The notes beneath the pieces were generated by a model. It was not told the origin of the DNA. It worked only from the letters and a program-made list of their open reading frames with translations, and did no database searches. 64,000 nt of DNA from Portibacter lacus (lineage in GTDB: Bacteria > Bacteroidota > Bacteroidia > Chitinophagales > Saprospiraceae): contig NZ_JAJNKA010000002.1 of assembly GCF_021533215.1 (NCBI RefSeq), forward strand, positions 299,001 to 363,000, read 5' to 3'. The stretch's first letter is position 1; every line of letters starts with the position of its first letter. Positions 1 to 9,152 of this stretch are shown in pieces. Made by a program: the position numbers and the translations under genes.

Positions 1-115
1 TCTCAACGTAACTTAGTGGCATAATTAACCGCTTAAAACCTAGCCAAACCCTTTAAGACCAAACCTAAATAAGTCTTAAAACCAAACCAGATCGACGTTA
101 ACCTCAATCGATCGC

Positions 116-151
116 AAACCGGGGCATTTTTATAGATGCTCCGGTTTTTTT
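116..151 (+). terminator. Rho-independent terminator of an upstream gene
   Basis: A 12-bp stem (arms 116-127 and 136-147, one G-T pair, 8-nt loop) is followed by seven T residues on the + strand. It therefore ends a + strand transcript entering from the left of the window, convergent with lpdA. Bases 1-115 hold no recognisable gene. Frame 1 stays open only to a stop at 22-24, which could be the tail of the upstream coding region. Confidence 0.8.
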
Positions 152-163
152 ATTTTCAGTTTC

Positions 164-1570
164 TTATACGTGTAAAGCTCTGTTATCAGTTGCCGCTAAT
201 GCTGCTTCTTTCACAGCCTCTGTAAATGTAGGATGTGGATGACAAAGTCTCGCCATATCTTCAGCAGAAGCTCTGAACTCCATTAATGCAACGGCTTCCA
301 TGATTAAATCAGCACAACGAGGACCAACCATGTGAACTCCAAGAATTTCATCAGTTTCTTTATCTGCAAGCACTTTCACCATTCCTTCCGTGTCCATACT
401 TGCTCGCGCTCGACCTAAAGCTTTGAACGGGAATTTCCCAACTTTATAAGCAACACCTTTTTCTTTAAGCATTTCTTCCGTCGCGCCTACAGCAGCAACC
501 TCTGGCCAAGTATAAACAACACCTGGAATTAAGTTATAATCGATGTGTGGCTTCTGTCCCGCTAATAATTCAGCAAGAAAGACTCCTTCTTCTTCCGCCT
601 TGTGCGCAAGCATCGCTCCAGGAATTACATCTCCTATAGCATATACACCAGGCTCTCCAGTTTGAAGATGCTCATCTACTTTAACTCTTCCTTTTTCATC
701 CAGTTCTACTTTCGTATTTTCTAGACCAAGTCCCTCTGTATATGGCTTTCTTCCTATCGCAATTAAACAGTAGTCCGCTTTCAGATCAAATTTCTCCTCT
801 GAATCTCGCTTCTGAACAGAAACTGTAACAGCTGTTTTCGTTCCTTTCACTCCAGTAACCATATGTTTCAAATGGAAATTGATGCCCAATTTCTTAAGAG
901 ATCTTCTAAGTTCTTTACCACAATCCACATCCATTCCACCGATTATAGAATCCATGTATTCTACAACATCTACTTGAGTTCCTAATCTAGCAAAAACAGA
1001 ACCTAATTCGAGTCCAATTACACCAGCACCGATGACTACCATTTTCTTCGGTAGCTTTTCTATATTCAATGCTTCTGTAGAAGTGATCACTCTATTTTTA
1101 TCATAATTAAATGATTCCGGAGTAACAGGTTTCGAACCGGTAGCAATAATAATATTAGTTCCTTCGATTTCTTGCGTCGAGCCATCATTAGCTGTAACGG
1201 TTATCACCTTCGCTGACTTAAAAGAACCAACTCCAGTAAAGACTTCGATTTTATTCTTTTTCATCAAAAACTCCACACCTTTGCAAGTCTGATCTACAAC
1301 ATCTTGTTTCCGCTTAACCATTTGCTTAAGATCTACTCCTAAGTTGGAAATTTTGATACCGTGTGTTTCGAAAGATTTATCAGCATTGTGATAATGTTCT
1401 GAAGAGTCTAGCAAGGCTTTAGAAGGAATACATCCTACATTCAGACAAGTTCCTCCTAAAGTAGGATACTTTTCAATAATCGCTACTTTCTGTCCCAATT
1501 GGGCTGCTCTAATTGCCCCAACATATCCGCCAGGACCACTTCCGATGATAATTAAATCGTATTTATTCAT
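164..1570 (-). CDS. lpdA: Dihydrolipoyl dehydrogenase (E3)
   Basis: E3 flavoenzyme of the 2-oxoacid dehydrogenase and glycine cleavage complexes; it reoxidises protein-bound dihydrolipoamide with NAD+. The 468-aa length is normal for the family. Seen directly: an N-terminal FAD-binding GSGPGG motif (residues 11-16), the redox-active pair in GTCLNVGCIPSK (Cys42 and Cys47), a second dinucleotide fold with GAGVIGLELG for NAD, the FAD motif ending in AIGDV, and the C-terminal HPHPTFTE dimer motif with the catalytic His/Glu. The ATG start directly precedes the Rossmann strand. It is the last gene of an apparent holB-ricT-lpdA transcript, three bases after ricT. No E1 or E2 gene is nearby, so which complex it serves cannot be told. 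Confidence 0.96.
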   Translation of the reverse strand: MNKYDLIIIGSGPGGYVGAIRAAQLGQKVAIIEKYPTLGGTCLNVGCIPSKALLDSSEHYHNADKSFETHGIKISNLGVDLKQMVKRKQDVVDQTCKGVEFLMKKNKIEVFTGVGSFKSAKVITVTANDGSTQEIEGTNIIIATGSKPVTPESFNYDKNRVITSTEALNIEKLPKKMVVIGAGVIGLELGSVFARLGTQVDVVEYMDSIIGGMDVDCGKELRRSLKKLGINFHLKHMVTGVKGTKTAVTVSVQKRDSEEKFDLKADYCLIAIGRKPYTEGLGLENTKVELDEKGRVKVDEHLQTGEPGVYAIGDVIPGAMLAHKAEEEGVFLAELLAGQKPHIDYNLIPGVVYTWPEVAAVGATEEMLKEKGVAYKVGKFPFKALGRARASMDTEGMVKVLADKETDEILGVHMVGPRCADLIMEAVALMEFRASAEDMARLCHPHPTFTEAVKEAALAATDNRALHV

Positions 1571-1573
1571 TTC

Positions 1574-2917
1574 TTACTTTTTATCAGTGGGTTTATCACT
1601 GCTATTATTCTTATTATTCCGAGGTTGTTGTTTCCCTCGTGGTTTTCTATTTCGCGAATTCCTAGAATTTCTCGGCTTTCTCTCTCCAGAAGGTGCATCT
1701 GACTTAGGCGAAGCTGATTTCGTTGTAGTTGATTTTTCGCCTGAGTTACTATTGCTTTTCTGAGCTGGTCTAGGTCTATTTCCTTGACTCTTCCCTCTTC
1801 TCTTATTTCTTCGCTTTTTCTTTACATCGGGAAGTTCTACGACACCATCTACTTGGCCGTAACCCATATCTTCATCTTCAGGAGCAACTTCTTTCACTAC
1901 TTGCATACTCATCAGATCATCAGGAAACTCTCCTCTCTTATTCATTTCTAAGATCTTCTTCACTTGCTCTTTATCAAGTGTAACTACTGGACCTCTTCTT
2001 CCATCTATATTCGTCCCATAATACATCAAGCCTTTAAAAATATCAAGCTTAATCATTTGGGCAGAACCAAACTTAGTTTTCAGGTAATCAGCTTTCTTAG
2101 GGAAGTCTTTAAGCGCATCCATATAAGTGTCTAGTTCATAATTCAGACAACATTTAAGACGACCACACTGACCACTTAATTTAGACTGATTAATTCCTAT
2201 GTACTGATATCTTGCGGCAGAAGTACTTACGGTTTTAAAATCTGAAAGCCACGTAGAACAACATAGCTCTCTTCCACAAGATCCTATTCCCCCTATCCTT
2301 GCAGACTCTTGACGCGAACCGATCTGACGCATCTCTATTTTTACTCTAAATTCTTTAGCGTATTGCTTAACTAACTCTCTAAAGTCAACTCTTCCATCGG
2401 CCGTATAATAAAACGTAGCCTTTCTTTTATCTCCTTGAAATTCTACATCACCGATTTTCATCTCCAGCCCAAGAGTTCTAGAAATAACACGTGCTCGAAC
2501 TAAAGATTGTTTTTCTAAAGCTCTTGCTTCTTGAAGTTTTTCTAAATCCCGATTGTGTGCTCTACGAATTACATTGCTAAAAAGTCTTGACTCATTGACC
2601 TTTTTCTTCTTCATTTGCAATCGAACAAGTTCCCCTGAAAGGCTTATTCTTCCTACGTCGAAACCATTTCCTGTATCAACGACCACCATGTCTCCTGTAA
2701 TAACTCTTTCTCCTAATTCATTCTTAAAGAAGTCTTTTCTTGCACCGTTCTTGAAACTTATTTCTACTATGTCAAACTCGTTTTTGTCATATATTTCTAG
2801 CTGAGAAAGCCAGTCATATGTGTTTAATTTGTTACAACTGCCACTTGTACAATGGCCTTTGCTCTCGCAACCCATCGGAACACCACCGGTTCCTGAGCTA
2901 CAACTCTCACATCCCAT
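1574..2917 (-). CDS. ricT: PSP1-domain protein, RicT (YaaT) family
   Basis: PSP1-domain protein of the RicT/YaaT family. In Bacillus, RicT works with RicA and RicF in an Fe-S-containing complex that affects RNA processing; that role is known from Bacillus and only inferred here. Seen: a Cys-rich N-terminus (residues 1-30, several CxxC-like pairs), a central PSP1 domain with the paired motifs GRELCC and GRLKCC, and a long basic, Asn/Ser-rich, probably disordered tail from about residue 360 to the end. The tail looks suited to nucleic-acid contact. The gene lies 54 bp after holB and 3 bp before lpdA. The holB-ricT adjacency resembles the conserved delta'-YaaT order in Firmicutes, which supports the call. 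Confidence 0.88.
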   Translation of the reverse strand: MGCESCSSGTGGVPMGCESKGHCTSGSCNKLNTYDWLSQLEIYDKNEFDIVEISFKNGARKDFFKNELGERVITGDMVVVDTGNGFDVGRISLSGELVRLQMKKKKVNESRLFSNVIRRAHNRDLEKLQEARALEKQSLVRARVISRTLGLEMKIGDVEFQGDKRKATFYYTADGRVDFRELVKQYAKEFRVKIEMRQIGSRQESARIGGIGSCGRELCCSTWLSDFKTVSTSAARYQYIGINQSKLSGQCGRLKCCLNYELDTYMDALKDFPKKADYLKTKFGSAQMIKLDIFKGLMYYGTNIDGRRGPVVTLDKEQVKKILEMNKRGEFPDDLMSMQVVKEVAPEDEDMGYGQVDGVVELPDVKKKRRNKRRGKSQGNRPRPAQKSNSNSGEKSTTTKSASPKSDAPSGERKPRNSRNSRNRKPRGKQQPRNNKNNSSDKPTDKK

Positions 2918-2971
2918 AATTTATATATTTTATATGTCAATCAAACCTCCATGCGACGACCTACTAATTAA

Positions 2972-4081
2972 TTAGGCAAAACGAGCAACGTGAAACAATT
3001 CATGAATTCTTATTGAATTTTTCATGAATAACATTTTCGCGTTAGCATTCCGTTCTATCAGCATGAAGCTATCGTTAAGTAGTTCCTCAATAATCTCAAG
3101 TGCATCTAAGTCAATAAACTTCTTAAGATTACTAGCAACTTTAATTTCTTTATCTAAAAAACGCAGATGATCATTATCAACTACATCTAACATTAGAAAA
3201 GATCTAAAAAATTGTAACGCATAGGTTACAAAGTATTTTTGCTGTTCTTTCGTCAGCTTTCCAAATTCATCGCACCAATTTACGATTTCTTCTGGTTTTA
3301 ATTTATAACAAGTTCTGAGCCAGTCAAATAATTTATCTGAAAAATCGATAATATTCTCATCACTCATATTCCTTGCAACTCGATAATTACCATCAGCCAA
3401 GAAACTTATTTTTCGGGCATGATCAGCATCGATGTTATGTTCTTCCATTATTCGCGTCGCGATTTCATCATCTGAAGGAGATGGGACGTGAATCAACTGA
3501 CATCTAGATAAGATCGTATTCAGAATCCTATCTACATTTTCAGTAACAAGTATAAAAATGGTATTCTCAGGTGGCTCCTCTATTAATTTTAATAAACGGT
3601 TTCCTTCCTTACCTAAGTATTCCGGCAACCACATCACTAGCACTTTGTATTCACTTTCAAAACTCTTAAGTCCTAATTTCTGAATAATACTATGGCATTC
3701 CTTAGCATTGATGTTTGCTTGCTTATTATCAGCATCTAACCGCATCATCCACTGCGTGATATTCATAAACGGATCTTCTAATAGTGCCTCCCGCCATTCT
3801 TTCAGAAAATCATTACTGGTGGTATTACCTACGAAAGGAAAAGAAAAGTGAATATCAGGGTGAATGTGTTTTCCTGCTTTGTGGAATGCAGACTCCTTCT
3901 TCGCATCAGAAGTATTAGCAATCTTGTTCGAAACAATGTGCTGAGCTAATCTAATACCTAATTCCAGTGCCCCACTTCCGTCTTTTCCCTTTACAATCAT
4001 GGCATGCGGAAGTCTGTCTTCTTCTAAAAGGTGCTTTAATTCCGTGAAAATATCCGTATGAAAATAAGTACGCTCACTCAC
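2972..4081 (-). CDS. holB: DNA polymerase III delta' subunit
   Basis: Clamp-loader delta'-type subunit of DNA polymerase III, belonging to the AAA+ family. The N-terminal RecA-like region has a degenerate P-loop (KGKDGSGA, around residues 26-33) lacking the usual GK[ST], as expected for the non-ATPase delta' subunit. The SRC-type sensor motif appears as LSRCQLI, and the segment KLIEEPPENTIF is typical of delta'/gamma. No four-Cys zinc module is evident. Translation begins with GTG (GTG AGT GAG). The gene heads the holB-ricT-lpdA group on the minus strand. The 447 bp upstream contains no other gene. Confidence 0.9.
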   Translation of the reverse strand: MSERTYFHTDIFTELKHLLEEDRLPHAMIVKGKDGSGALELGIRLAQHIVSNKIANTSDAKKESAFHKAGKHIHPDIHFSFPFVGNTTSNDFLKEWREALLEDPFMNITQWMMRLDADNKQANINAKECHSIIQKLGLKSFESEYKVLVMWLPEYLGKEGNRLLKLIEEPPENTIFILVTENVDRILNTILSRCQLIHVPSPSDDEIATRIMEEHNIDADHARKISFLADGNYRVARNMSDENIIDFSDKLFDWLRTCYKLKPEEIVNWCDEFGKLTKEQQKYFVTYALQFFRSFLMLDVVDNDHLRFLDKEIKVASNLKKFIDLDALEIIEELLNDSFMLIERNANAKMLFMKNSIRIHELFHVARFA

Positions 4082-4528
4082 TGCTTCTGTCTTATTATTA
4101 TTTTTTTGTAAAGATAGGCTATTCTTTCTTTAATTTATTAATCATCGTCATAATAACAAAAAGGATTCACAAACCTTAGATTTTATCTCAATGATCGAAG
4201 AATATGATCTCACTTGATGAATTCCGAACAGTCTGCAATCTTGCATGTGAACCTAATCTGATGCTTAGCTGCGGTTCAATTGGGTTAAATTTAAAAGTGA
4301 AAAGATGATTGACGAAACTTTTATCTTTAAGACTAGTGCATAAACATTTAAAATCTCCATACGATCACAAAATCTCAATACGGGAATATTATACGCAGTT
4401 ATTAATCTTTCTTGTTCCAATTTAAAGCACTTTTCAATAATCCTTCTATAAGAAATAATGATTTTATAACTTTTGTGGCAACAAAAATGGATATCTGTTC
4501 ATTTACTGTATAGAAATGTAACTTAACA
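4082..4528. other. Long divergent intergenic region without a recognised gene
   Basis: This 447-bp A+T-rich gap separates holB (minus) from queD (plus). I looked for a preQ1 riboswitch ahead of queD and for tRNA or hairpin structures and saw none. A minus-strand open frame at 4402-4632 runs into queD on the opposite strand and has no family features. Promoters for both flanking genes presumably lie here, but only imperfect -7-like strings (for example near 4113-4121 on the minus strand) are visible. Confidence 0.5.
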
Positions 4529-4936
4529 ATGAGAATAGCTGTATTTAGAAAAGCCCACTTTAATGCTGCACACAGAATGCATGTTGCAGAATGGACTGAT
4601 GAAAAGAACATAGAGGTATTCGGATTATGCAATAGCCCGAATTATCACGGACATAATTACGAAATGGAATTGAAGGTTGTAGGTGAAGTAGATCCAGTAA
4701 CAGGATATTTAATTGACCTAAAGTACCTCAAAGATTTAATCAAAGTAGAAATCGAAGATCGATTCGACCACAAAAACTTAAATCTAGATACAGAAGAATT
4801 TAAAAATACTCCTCCTAGTTGCGAAAACATTTGCTACGTAATATGGAAAATAATATCGGAGAAACTCGGTAGTAAATACGAAGTTACTGTTCGTCTTTAT
4901 GAAACGCCAAGAAATTTTGTGGAATATCCAGCTTAG
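4529..4936 (+). CDS. queD: 6-carboxytetrahydropterin synthase (QueD / PTPS family)
   Basis: Converts dihydroneopterin triphosphate to 6-carboxy-5,6,7,8-tetrahydropterin, the second step of 7-deazaguanine (queuosine) synthesis. Seen in the 135-aa product: zinc ligands His15 (FNAAH), His40 and His42 (YHGHNY), catalytic Cys34 in the CNSPNYHGH segment, a D-L-K-Y-L-K-D-L helix, the FDHKNLN motif, and a late Glu in the RLYETP segment that would bind the pterin. The ATG start places FRKAHFNAAH in the usual position. It stands alone, with the 3' end abutting the convergent T9SS gene (stops overlap by a few bases). Other queuosine genes are absent nearby, but a queuosine-mannosyltransferase-like gene lies at 18073. 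Mammalian-type PTP synthase is less likely given the Cys-containing motif and the genus-level context. Confidence 0.9.
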   Translation: MRIAVFRKAHFNAAHRMHVAEWTDEKNIEVFGLCNSPNYHGHNYEMELKVVGEVDPVTGYLIDLKYLKDLIKVEIEDRFDHKNLNLDTEEFKNTPPSCENICYVIWKIISEKLGSKYEVTVRLYETPRNFVEYPA

Positions 4937-5613
4937 TTTTTTCTAAGCTTCATCACCTTTATAGAATCACCTTTCGCATCTAGCAATCTTACATAGTAGA
5001 TGCCTTTACTGAGATCCGTAATGTCATAAAAACCGCCTTGCTGTGCTTTAAAACTTCCAACCTTTTTACCAACTACGGTAACCACATCGATATGATCCAC
5101 TAAAGAACCTGTATTCACCCTGAAAAAATCTGAAGTTGGATTCGGGAAAACACTTAATCCTTTCACATCAAAATTAGCTGTAGAAGAAGTAATCGTATTA
5201 ACCGAAATCGGTACGTCCACATTGATGCTATCTGCATGCTCTAGATCAAAAAAGTTGATTTTATAAGAAGCTGAACCTTCAGAATCTGTAGGTAATGTGT
5301 GAAACATTACGATAATCGTTTGTCCAGGAGGAATGATATTCGGTCGAGCAGTAGAACTTACATCTTGATTAAAATTGTAGCAATTCTCTGTATCACAAAC
5401 ATAATATTGCCATACAGATGGTTGTTCTACAACTTCTAATTTCCAAGCTAAGAATACCGTATCTGTACCTTCATTTTTAAGCTCGAAGTCAATTTGAATA
5501 TTTTCTGTAGACTTATCGGCAGTAACATCTATTGGGTTAGGTGAGTACGAAATCTGACCGTAACCAAAAGTGCAAAGAGCCAAGAAGAAAATAATTTGTA
5601 AAAAATTACGCAT
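4933..5613 (-). CDS. Secreted protein with type IX (type A) sorting domain
   Basis: A signal peptide (MRNFLQIIFFLALCTFGYG) is followed by a beta-rich domain of about 120 residues with no named family that I recognise; it contains two Cys in the CDTENC segment. The last ~75 residues form a Por secretion system type A sorting domain (VFPNPTSDFF ... GIYYVRLLD ... KVMKLRKN). The protein is expected to cross the outer membrane by the T9SS and be attached or released at the surface. I start it at the ATG at 5613, because the in-frame TTG two codons upstream adds only Met-Pro ahead of a complete signal peptide. Confidence 0.8.
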   Translation of the reverse strand: MRNFLQIIFFLALCTFGYGQISYSPNPIDVTADKSTENIQIDFELKNEGTDTVFLAWKLEVVEQPSVWQYYVCDTENCYNFNQDVSSTARPNIIPPGQTIIVMFHTLPTDSEGSASYKINFFDLEHADSINVDVPISVNTITSSTANFDVKGLSVFPNPTSDFFRVNTGSLVDHIDVVTVVGKKVGSFKAQQGGFYDITDLSKGIYYVRLLDAKGDSIKVMKLRKN

Positions 5614-5721
5614 AGGCAATATTCAATTATATCAAAGATAAGCATTAAAAGTTTAAGCAATTATTAATGTTATGTTAAAAGTCCATTTCTTATACTAAAA
5701 GACAATTAACCGAACACAACG

Positions 5722-5729
5722 CAAATATA
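5722..5729 (-). promoter_or_regulatory. Candidate -7 element upstream of the T9SS gene
   Basis: TATATTTG read on the minus strand matches the Bacteroidota -7 consensus TAnnTTTG. It would give a leader of about 100 nt. No TTG is visible 19-21 bp upstream, so support is partial. The rest of the 297-bp divergent gap 5614-5916 is featureless A+T-rich DNA. Confidence 0.35.
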
Positions 5730-5916
5730 TTAATATTTATTGTAATATGTATAACATTGACGGACATAATTTAAATGATTTATTTAGCTAATTTCACATC
5801 AGCCTCTCAAATAAACTTATGTCCTATGTTAGACAAGTAATAGGAAATAATGTAATTGCTTAAGACATTAACTCCTATATTGATGAACCTAAAATTGCCA
5901 TAAACCACTATAACAT

Positions 5917-7254
5917 ATGAAAATAATTATAATAGGTAACGGAATAAGTGGAATAACTGCAGCACGATTTATTAGGAAACTTTCAGATCATTCCATCACC
6001 GTAATTTCTTCAGAAACGGATCATTTTTTTTCTAGAACTGCCCTCATGTATATCTATATGGGCCATATGCGTTACGAAGACACGAAGCCCTATGAAGACT
6101 GGTTTTGGGAGAAAAATAGGATAGAACTGAAAAGAGCTCGAGTAGAGTCTGTGGGATTTGAGCAGAAAACACTAACACTAGACAATGGTGAAAGCCTTCC
6201 CTATGATAAATTAATCATCGCGACAGGTTCTGCATCTAACAAATTCGGATGGCCAGGCCAAGATCTGGAAAGAGTCTATGGAATGTATACCTTCCAAGAC
6301 TTAGAAGCAATGGAAAAATATAGTGATGGTCTCAAGCGAGCAGTTATCGTGGGTGGAGGTTTAATAGGAATCGAAATGGCTGAGATGTTCCATTCTAGAC
6401 ACATTCCTACCACTATTTTAGTCAGAGAAGAAAGCTACTGGAATAATATACTGCCAGCTGAAGAATCACAAATGGTTAGCAGGCACATTAAAGAACATGG
6501 GATAGACTTGAGATTATCTGAAGAGCTGAAAGAAATTCATGATGATGGAAATGGACATGCGAATGCCGTGACCCTCAAGTCAGGCGAGAAAATCGACTGT
6601 GGCTTCGTAGGATTAACCGCTGGTGTTCACCCTAATGTGGGTTTCTTGAAAAATGGAGCACTCAAAATAGAACGTGGTATTGTGGTCAATGAGCATCTAG
6701 AAACTAATATTCCAGATGTCTACGCGATCGGTGATTGCGCTCAGATTAATGAACCTGTAGAAGGAAGACGCGCAATAGAAGCAGTGTGGTATACCGGAAA
6801 AATGATGGGAGAAACTGTTGCTTATAATGTATGTGACAAGAAAGTGAAGTACAATCCTGGCATATGGTTTAACTCTGCCAAATTTATGGACATCGAATAC
6901 ATGGTATATGGCGATGTCCCTGCTAAAAAAGCTGACTATATGAATACCATCTACTGGGAACACAGTGATGGTCGAAAATCTATAAGAATTAATTTTCACA
7001 AAGAAAGTGGAGAAGTGCTAGGCTTCAATTTGATGGGAATTCGATATCGCCACGAAGTTTGTGAAAAGTGGATTGCTGATAAAACACACGTTGAAAATGT
7101 ACTTCAGCATTTAGGTCTTGCCAATTTTGACCCTGAATTTTATAAGCAATATGACAAAGAACTAGTCAAAGTCTACAATAAACAAACAGGAAAAAAATTA
7201 GAATTGAAGACCAAAAGAGGCCTCAACAAAGTATTGGCATTTCTTAAAAAATAG
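5917..7254 (+). CDS. NAD(P)/FAD-dependent oxidoreductase (nitrite/rubredoxin reductase-like)
   Basis: A pyridine nucleotide-disulfide oxidoreductase-like flavoprotein of 445 aa. Seen: FAD Rossmann motif GNGISGITAA (residues 7-16), the IATGS segment, a central NAD(P) Rossmann motif VGGGLIGIEMAEMF, and the second FAD motif VYAIGDCAQ. No redox CxxxxC pair is visible in the N-terminal domain, so it resembles the FAD domain of NADH-nitrite reductase or rubredoxin/ferredoxin reductases rather than a disulfide reductase. The C-terminal ~130 residues (from about 315) are family-specific. It lies 12 bp ahead of the membrane 4Fe-4S protein and is probably co-transcribed with it. A role in passing electrons from NAD(P)H to that protein is inference. 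Confidence 0.8.
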   Translation: MKIIIIGNGISGITAARFIRKLSDHSITVISSETDHFFSRTALMYIYMGHMRYEDTKPYEDWFWEKNRIELKRARVESVGFEQKTLTLDNGESLPYDKLIIATGSASNKFGWPGQDLERVYGMYTFQDLEAMEKYSDGLKRAVIVGGGLIGIEMAEMFHSRHIPTTILVREESYWNNILPAEESQMVSRHIKEHGIDLRLSEELKEIHDDGNGHANAVTLKSGEKIDCGFVGLTAGVHPNVGFLKNGALKIERGIVVNEHLETNIPDVYAIGDCAQINEPVEGRRAIEAVWYTGKMMGETVAYNVCDKKVKYNPGIWFNSAKFMDIEYMVYGDVPAKKADYMNTIYWEHSDGRKSIRINFHKESGEVLGFNLMGIRYRHEVCEKWIADKTHVENVLQHLGLANFDPEFYKQYDKELVKVYNKQTGKKLELKTKRGLNKVLAFLKK

Positions 7255-7266
7255 ACAAAGCGAAAG

Positions 7267-9063
7267 ATGAATATTATAAATAAAATAGGTTTAGGAATTT
7301 TTGTAGCCGCTTTAGCGCTTTTTACCTTATCGCTCGGATTAGATAGCTACCAACTAAAGAACGAGCATCTTCCAGGAAAATCTACTAGCCATCAAGAAGC
7401 AATTAAGGTTGCAGCAGAAGAATCTGGCATCATTGGAAAAGAATATACTAACAACATCGCCTACATTGCAGACTTAAAAAAAGCTTTCAAGCAAGCTCAA
7501 AAAACTCAAGAAGAAAATGCAAAAAATGGTATTCCTGATGGTGTAAATGAGTGGGATTTCAGAATGAGTGATGGAGATGTAAAGTCTTATGTATTTAGTG
7601 CTGTAAAAGCATCAAGCAATGGTCTTATAGCGAATAACAAACTCCTTTTCTTCTTCTTGACTATTGGTCTCGGAGCTTTAGGTGGATTAATTTATATTTT
7701 ACCAACCTTCTTGAAAATTCCAGGAATAAAAAATGATCACATCTACCACAGCTCTATGCAACGTGGATTAACGGTCAATGTTAGAGGATTTTTTCTTGCA
7801 GCTACTATACTCGGGCTGCTAGTTTATGGTTTTTATTATACAGGAGGTCAACTCCTATGGCCAGTCATCACCTTGATCATTATTGGTCTTATCATGTATT
7901 TGGTCTTAGGTAGAAAAAATGAAAAATCACATGAACCGACGAAGTCAGCATCCCCTAATATCACAGGTTGGATTGGTGTCATTACAGGAGTATATCTGAT
8001 TGTATTTTATATTATTCTGTACTGGGCACCTGCGTACATGACTTCATGGATCAATATGGTAGATCCGCTTTCTCACGCGATGAGTGGCAATGATGCAAGC
8101 CAATGGTTCCTATATGGAACCTTGTACACTATTGTGATTATCGTAATGGGAATTAGAATGATTGCTAAGTACAGACATAATAAGTATCAAATTCTGAGGA
8201 CAATATCAGTAATGTTTTTTCAGACGGTATTTGCATTTACCTTACCTGAAATACTAATCAGACTTAACAAGCCATACTACGATTTCAAAAATATCTGGCC
8301 ACTAAACTATTCTTTCTTCTTCGATTACAATATCAAGGATATGCTAGCCAACGGAAGCTTCGGGATATTCTTGCTAGTATGGGGAATAGCTCTTGCACTT
8401 GTTGCAGTACCCGTTTTTGTTTACTTTTTCGGTAAGCGATGGTATTGCTCATGGGTCTGTGGATGTGGAGGATTAGCAGAAACAATGGGAGATCCATATC
8501 GCCAACTTTCAGATAAAAGTCTAAGAGCGTGGAAGTACGAACGATATATTATTAATGGTGTACTTGTATTTGCAGTCGTGATGACCCTACTGGTTCTGTA
8601 TACTTATTTCACTGGGCAAGGTCGTGTATTCGGATTTCTAGATAGCTACAGTGTAAGAACTTGGTACGGATTTTTGATCGGATCGGGATTTGCTGGAATT
8701 GTGGGTACTGGATTTTACCCTTTAATGGGAAATAGGACTTGGTGTAGATTCGGTTGTCCATTAGCGGCTTACTTAGGAATAGTACAACGCTTCAAGTCTA
8801 AATTCAGAATCACAACCAATGGATCTCAGTGTATTTCTTGTGGTAATTGTTCCACCCATTGTGAAATGGGAATCGATGTAAGATGGTATGCACAAAGAGG
8901 GCAAGATATTGTAAGATCTTCATGTGTCGGTTGTGGGGTCTGTTCTGCTGTATGTCCAAGAGGTGTATTAAGACTAGAAAATGGAGATAGCGATATTAGT
9001 GAAAGAGCAAGTGAAACGAGAGCGATTCATATTTCAGAAGATGAGGTAAAGTTACTTTACTAG
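7267..9063 (+). CDS. Polytopic membrane 4Fe-4S protein (NapH/NosR C-terminal-like)
   Basis: A 598-aa integral membrane iron-sulfur protein. An N-terminal TM segment (about 7-25) is followed by a soluble loop of about 100 residues, then multiple TM helices. Cys motifs seen: YCSWVCGCGG around Cys394 and CRFGCP (Cys493, Cys497), both of the NapH/NosR/CcoG membrane type. Two classical CxxCxxCxxxC ferredoxin clusters begin at Cys522 and Cys553. These proteins pass electrons between the quinone pool or cytoplasmic donors and periplasmic or membrane acceptors. There is no FMN-binding domain of NosR/RnfG type. Coupling with the flavoprotein 12 bp upstream suggests an NAD(P)H-to-Fe-S-to-membrane path; the terminal acceptor is not encoded here. 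CcoG, a Cu-reducing oxidase assembly factor, is a less likely alternative. Confidence 0.82.
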   Translation: MNIINKIGLGIFVAALALFTLSLGLDSYQLKNEHLPGKSTSHQEAIKVAAEESGIIGKEYTNNIAYIADLKKAFKQAQKTQEENAKNGIPDGVNEWDFRMSDGDVKSYVFSAVKASSNGLIANNKLLFFFLTIGLGALGGLIYILPTFLKIPGIKNDHIYHSSMQRGLTVNVRGFFLAATILGLLVYGFYYTGGQLLWPVITLIIIGLIMYLVLGRKNEKSHEPTKSASPNITGWIGVITGVYLIVFYIILYWAPAYMTSWINMVDPLSHAMSGNDASQWFLYGTLYTIVIIVMGIRMIAKYRHNKYQILRTISVMFFQTVFAFTLPEILIRLNKPYYDFKNIWPLNYSFFFDYNIKDMLANGSFGIFLLVWGIALALVAVPVFVYFFGKRWYCSWVCGCGGLAETMGDPYRQLSDKSLRAWKYERYIINGVLVFAVVMTLLVLYTYFTGQGRVFGFLDSYSVRTWYGFLIGSGFAGIVGTGFYPLMGNRTWCRFGCPLAAYLGIVQRFKSKFRITTNGSQCISCGNCSTHCEMGIDVRWYAQRGQDIVRSSCVGCGVCSAVCPRGVLRLENGDSDISERASETRAIHISEDEVKLLY

Positions 9064-9073
9064 AAGACCTGAT

Positions 9074-9104
9074 GGTGATTAGGTAAATGTTTTACTTAAT
9101 CACC
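9074..9104. terminator. Hairpin between convergent genes
   Basis: A 14-bp stem with one G-T pair and a 3-nt loop lies just after the membrane 4Fe-4S gene stop and before the end of the convergent DUF2141 gene. There is no long T tract, so it is either a weak bidirectional terminator or a transcript-end stabiliser. Confidence 0.55.
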
Positions 9105-9152
9105 GATTGCTTAGTTATACAAAATAAGATAAGTATTAGAAATTGGCGCAGA

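Noticed and set aside
4082-4528. PreQ1 riboswitch ahead of queD
   Set aside because: No short stem with the conserved C-rich loop and A-rich tail typical of preQ1 aptamers was found in the leader.
4402-4632. Minus-strand ORF of 76 codons upstream of and overlapping queD
   Set aside because: It overlaps the conserved queD start antisense, has no recognisable domain and no promoter.
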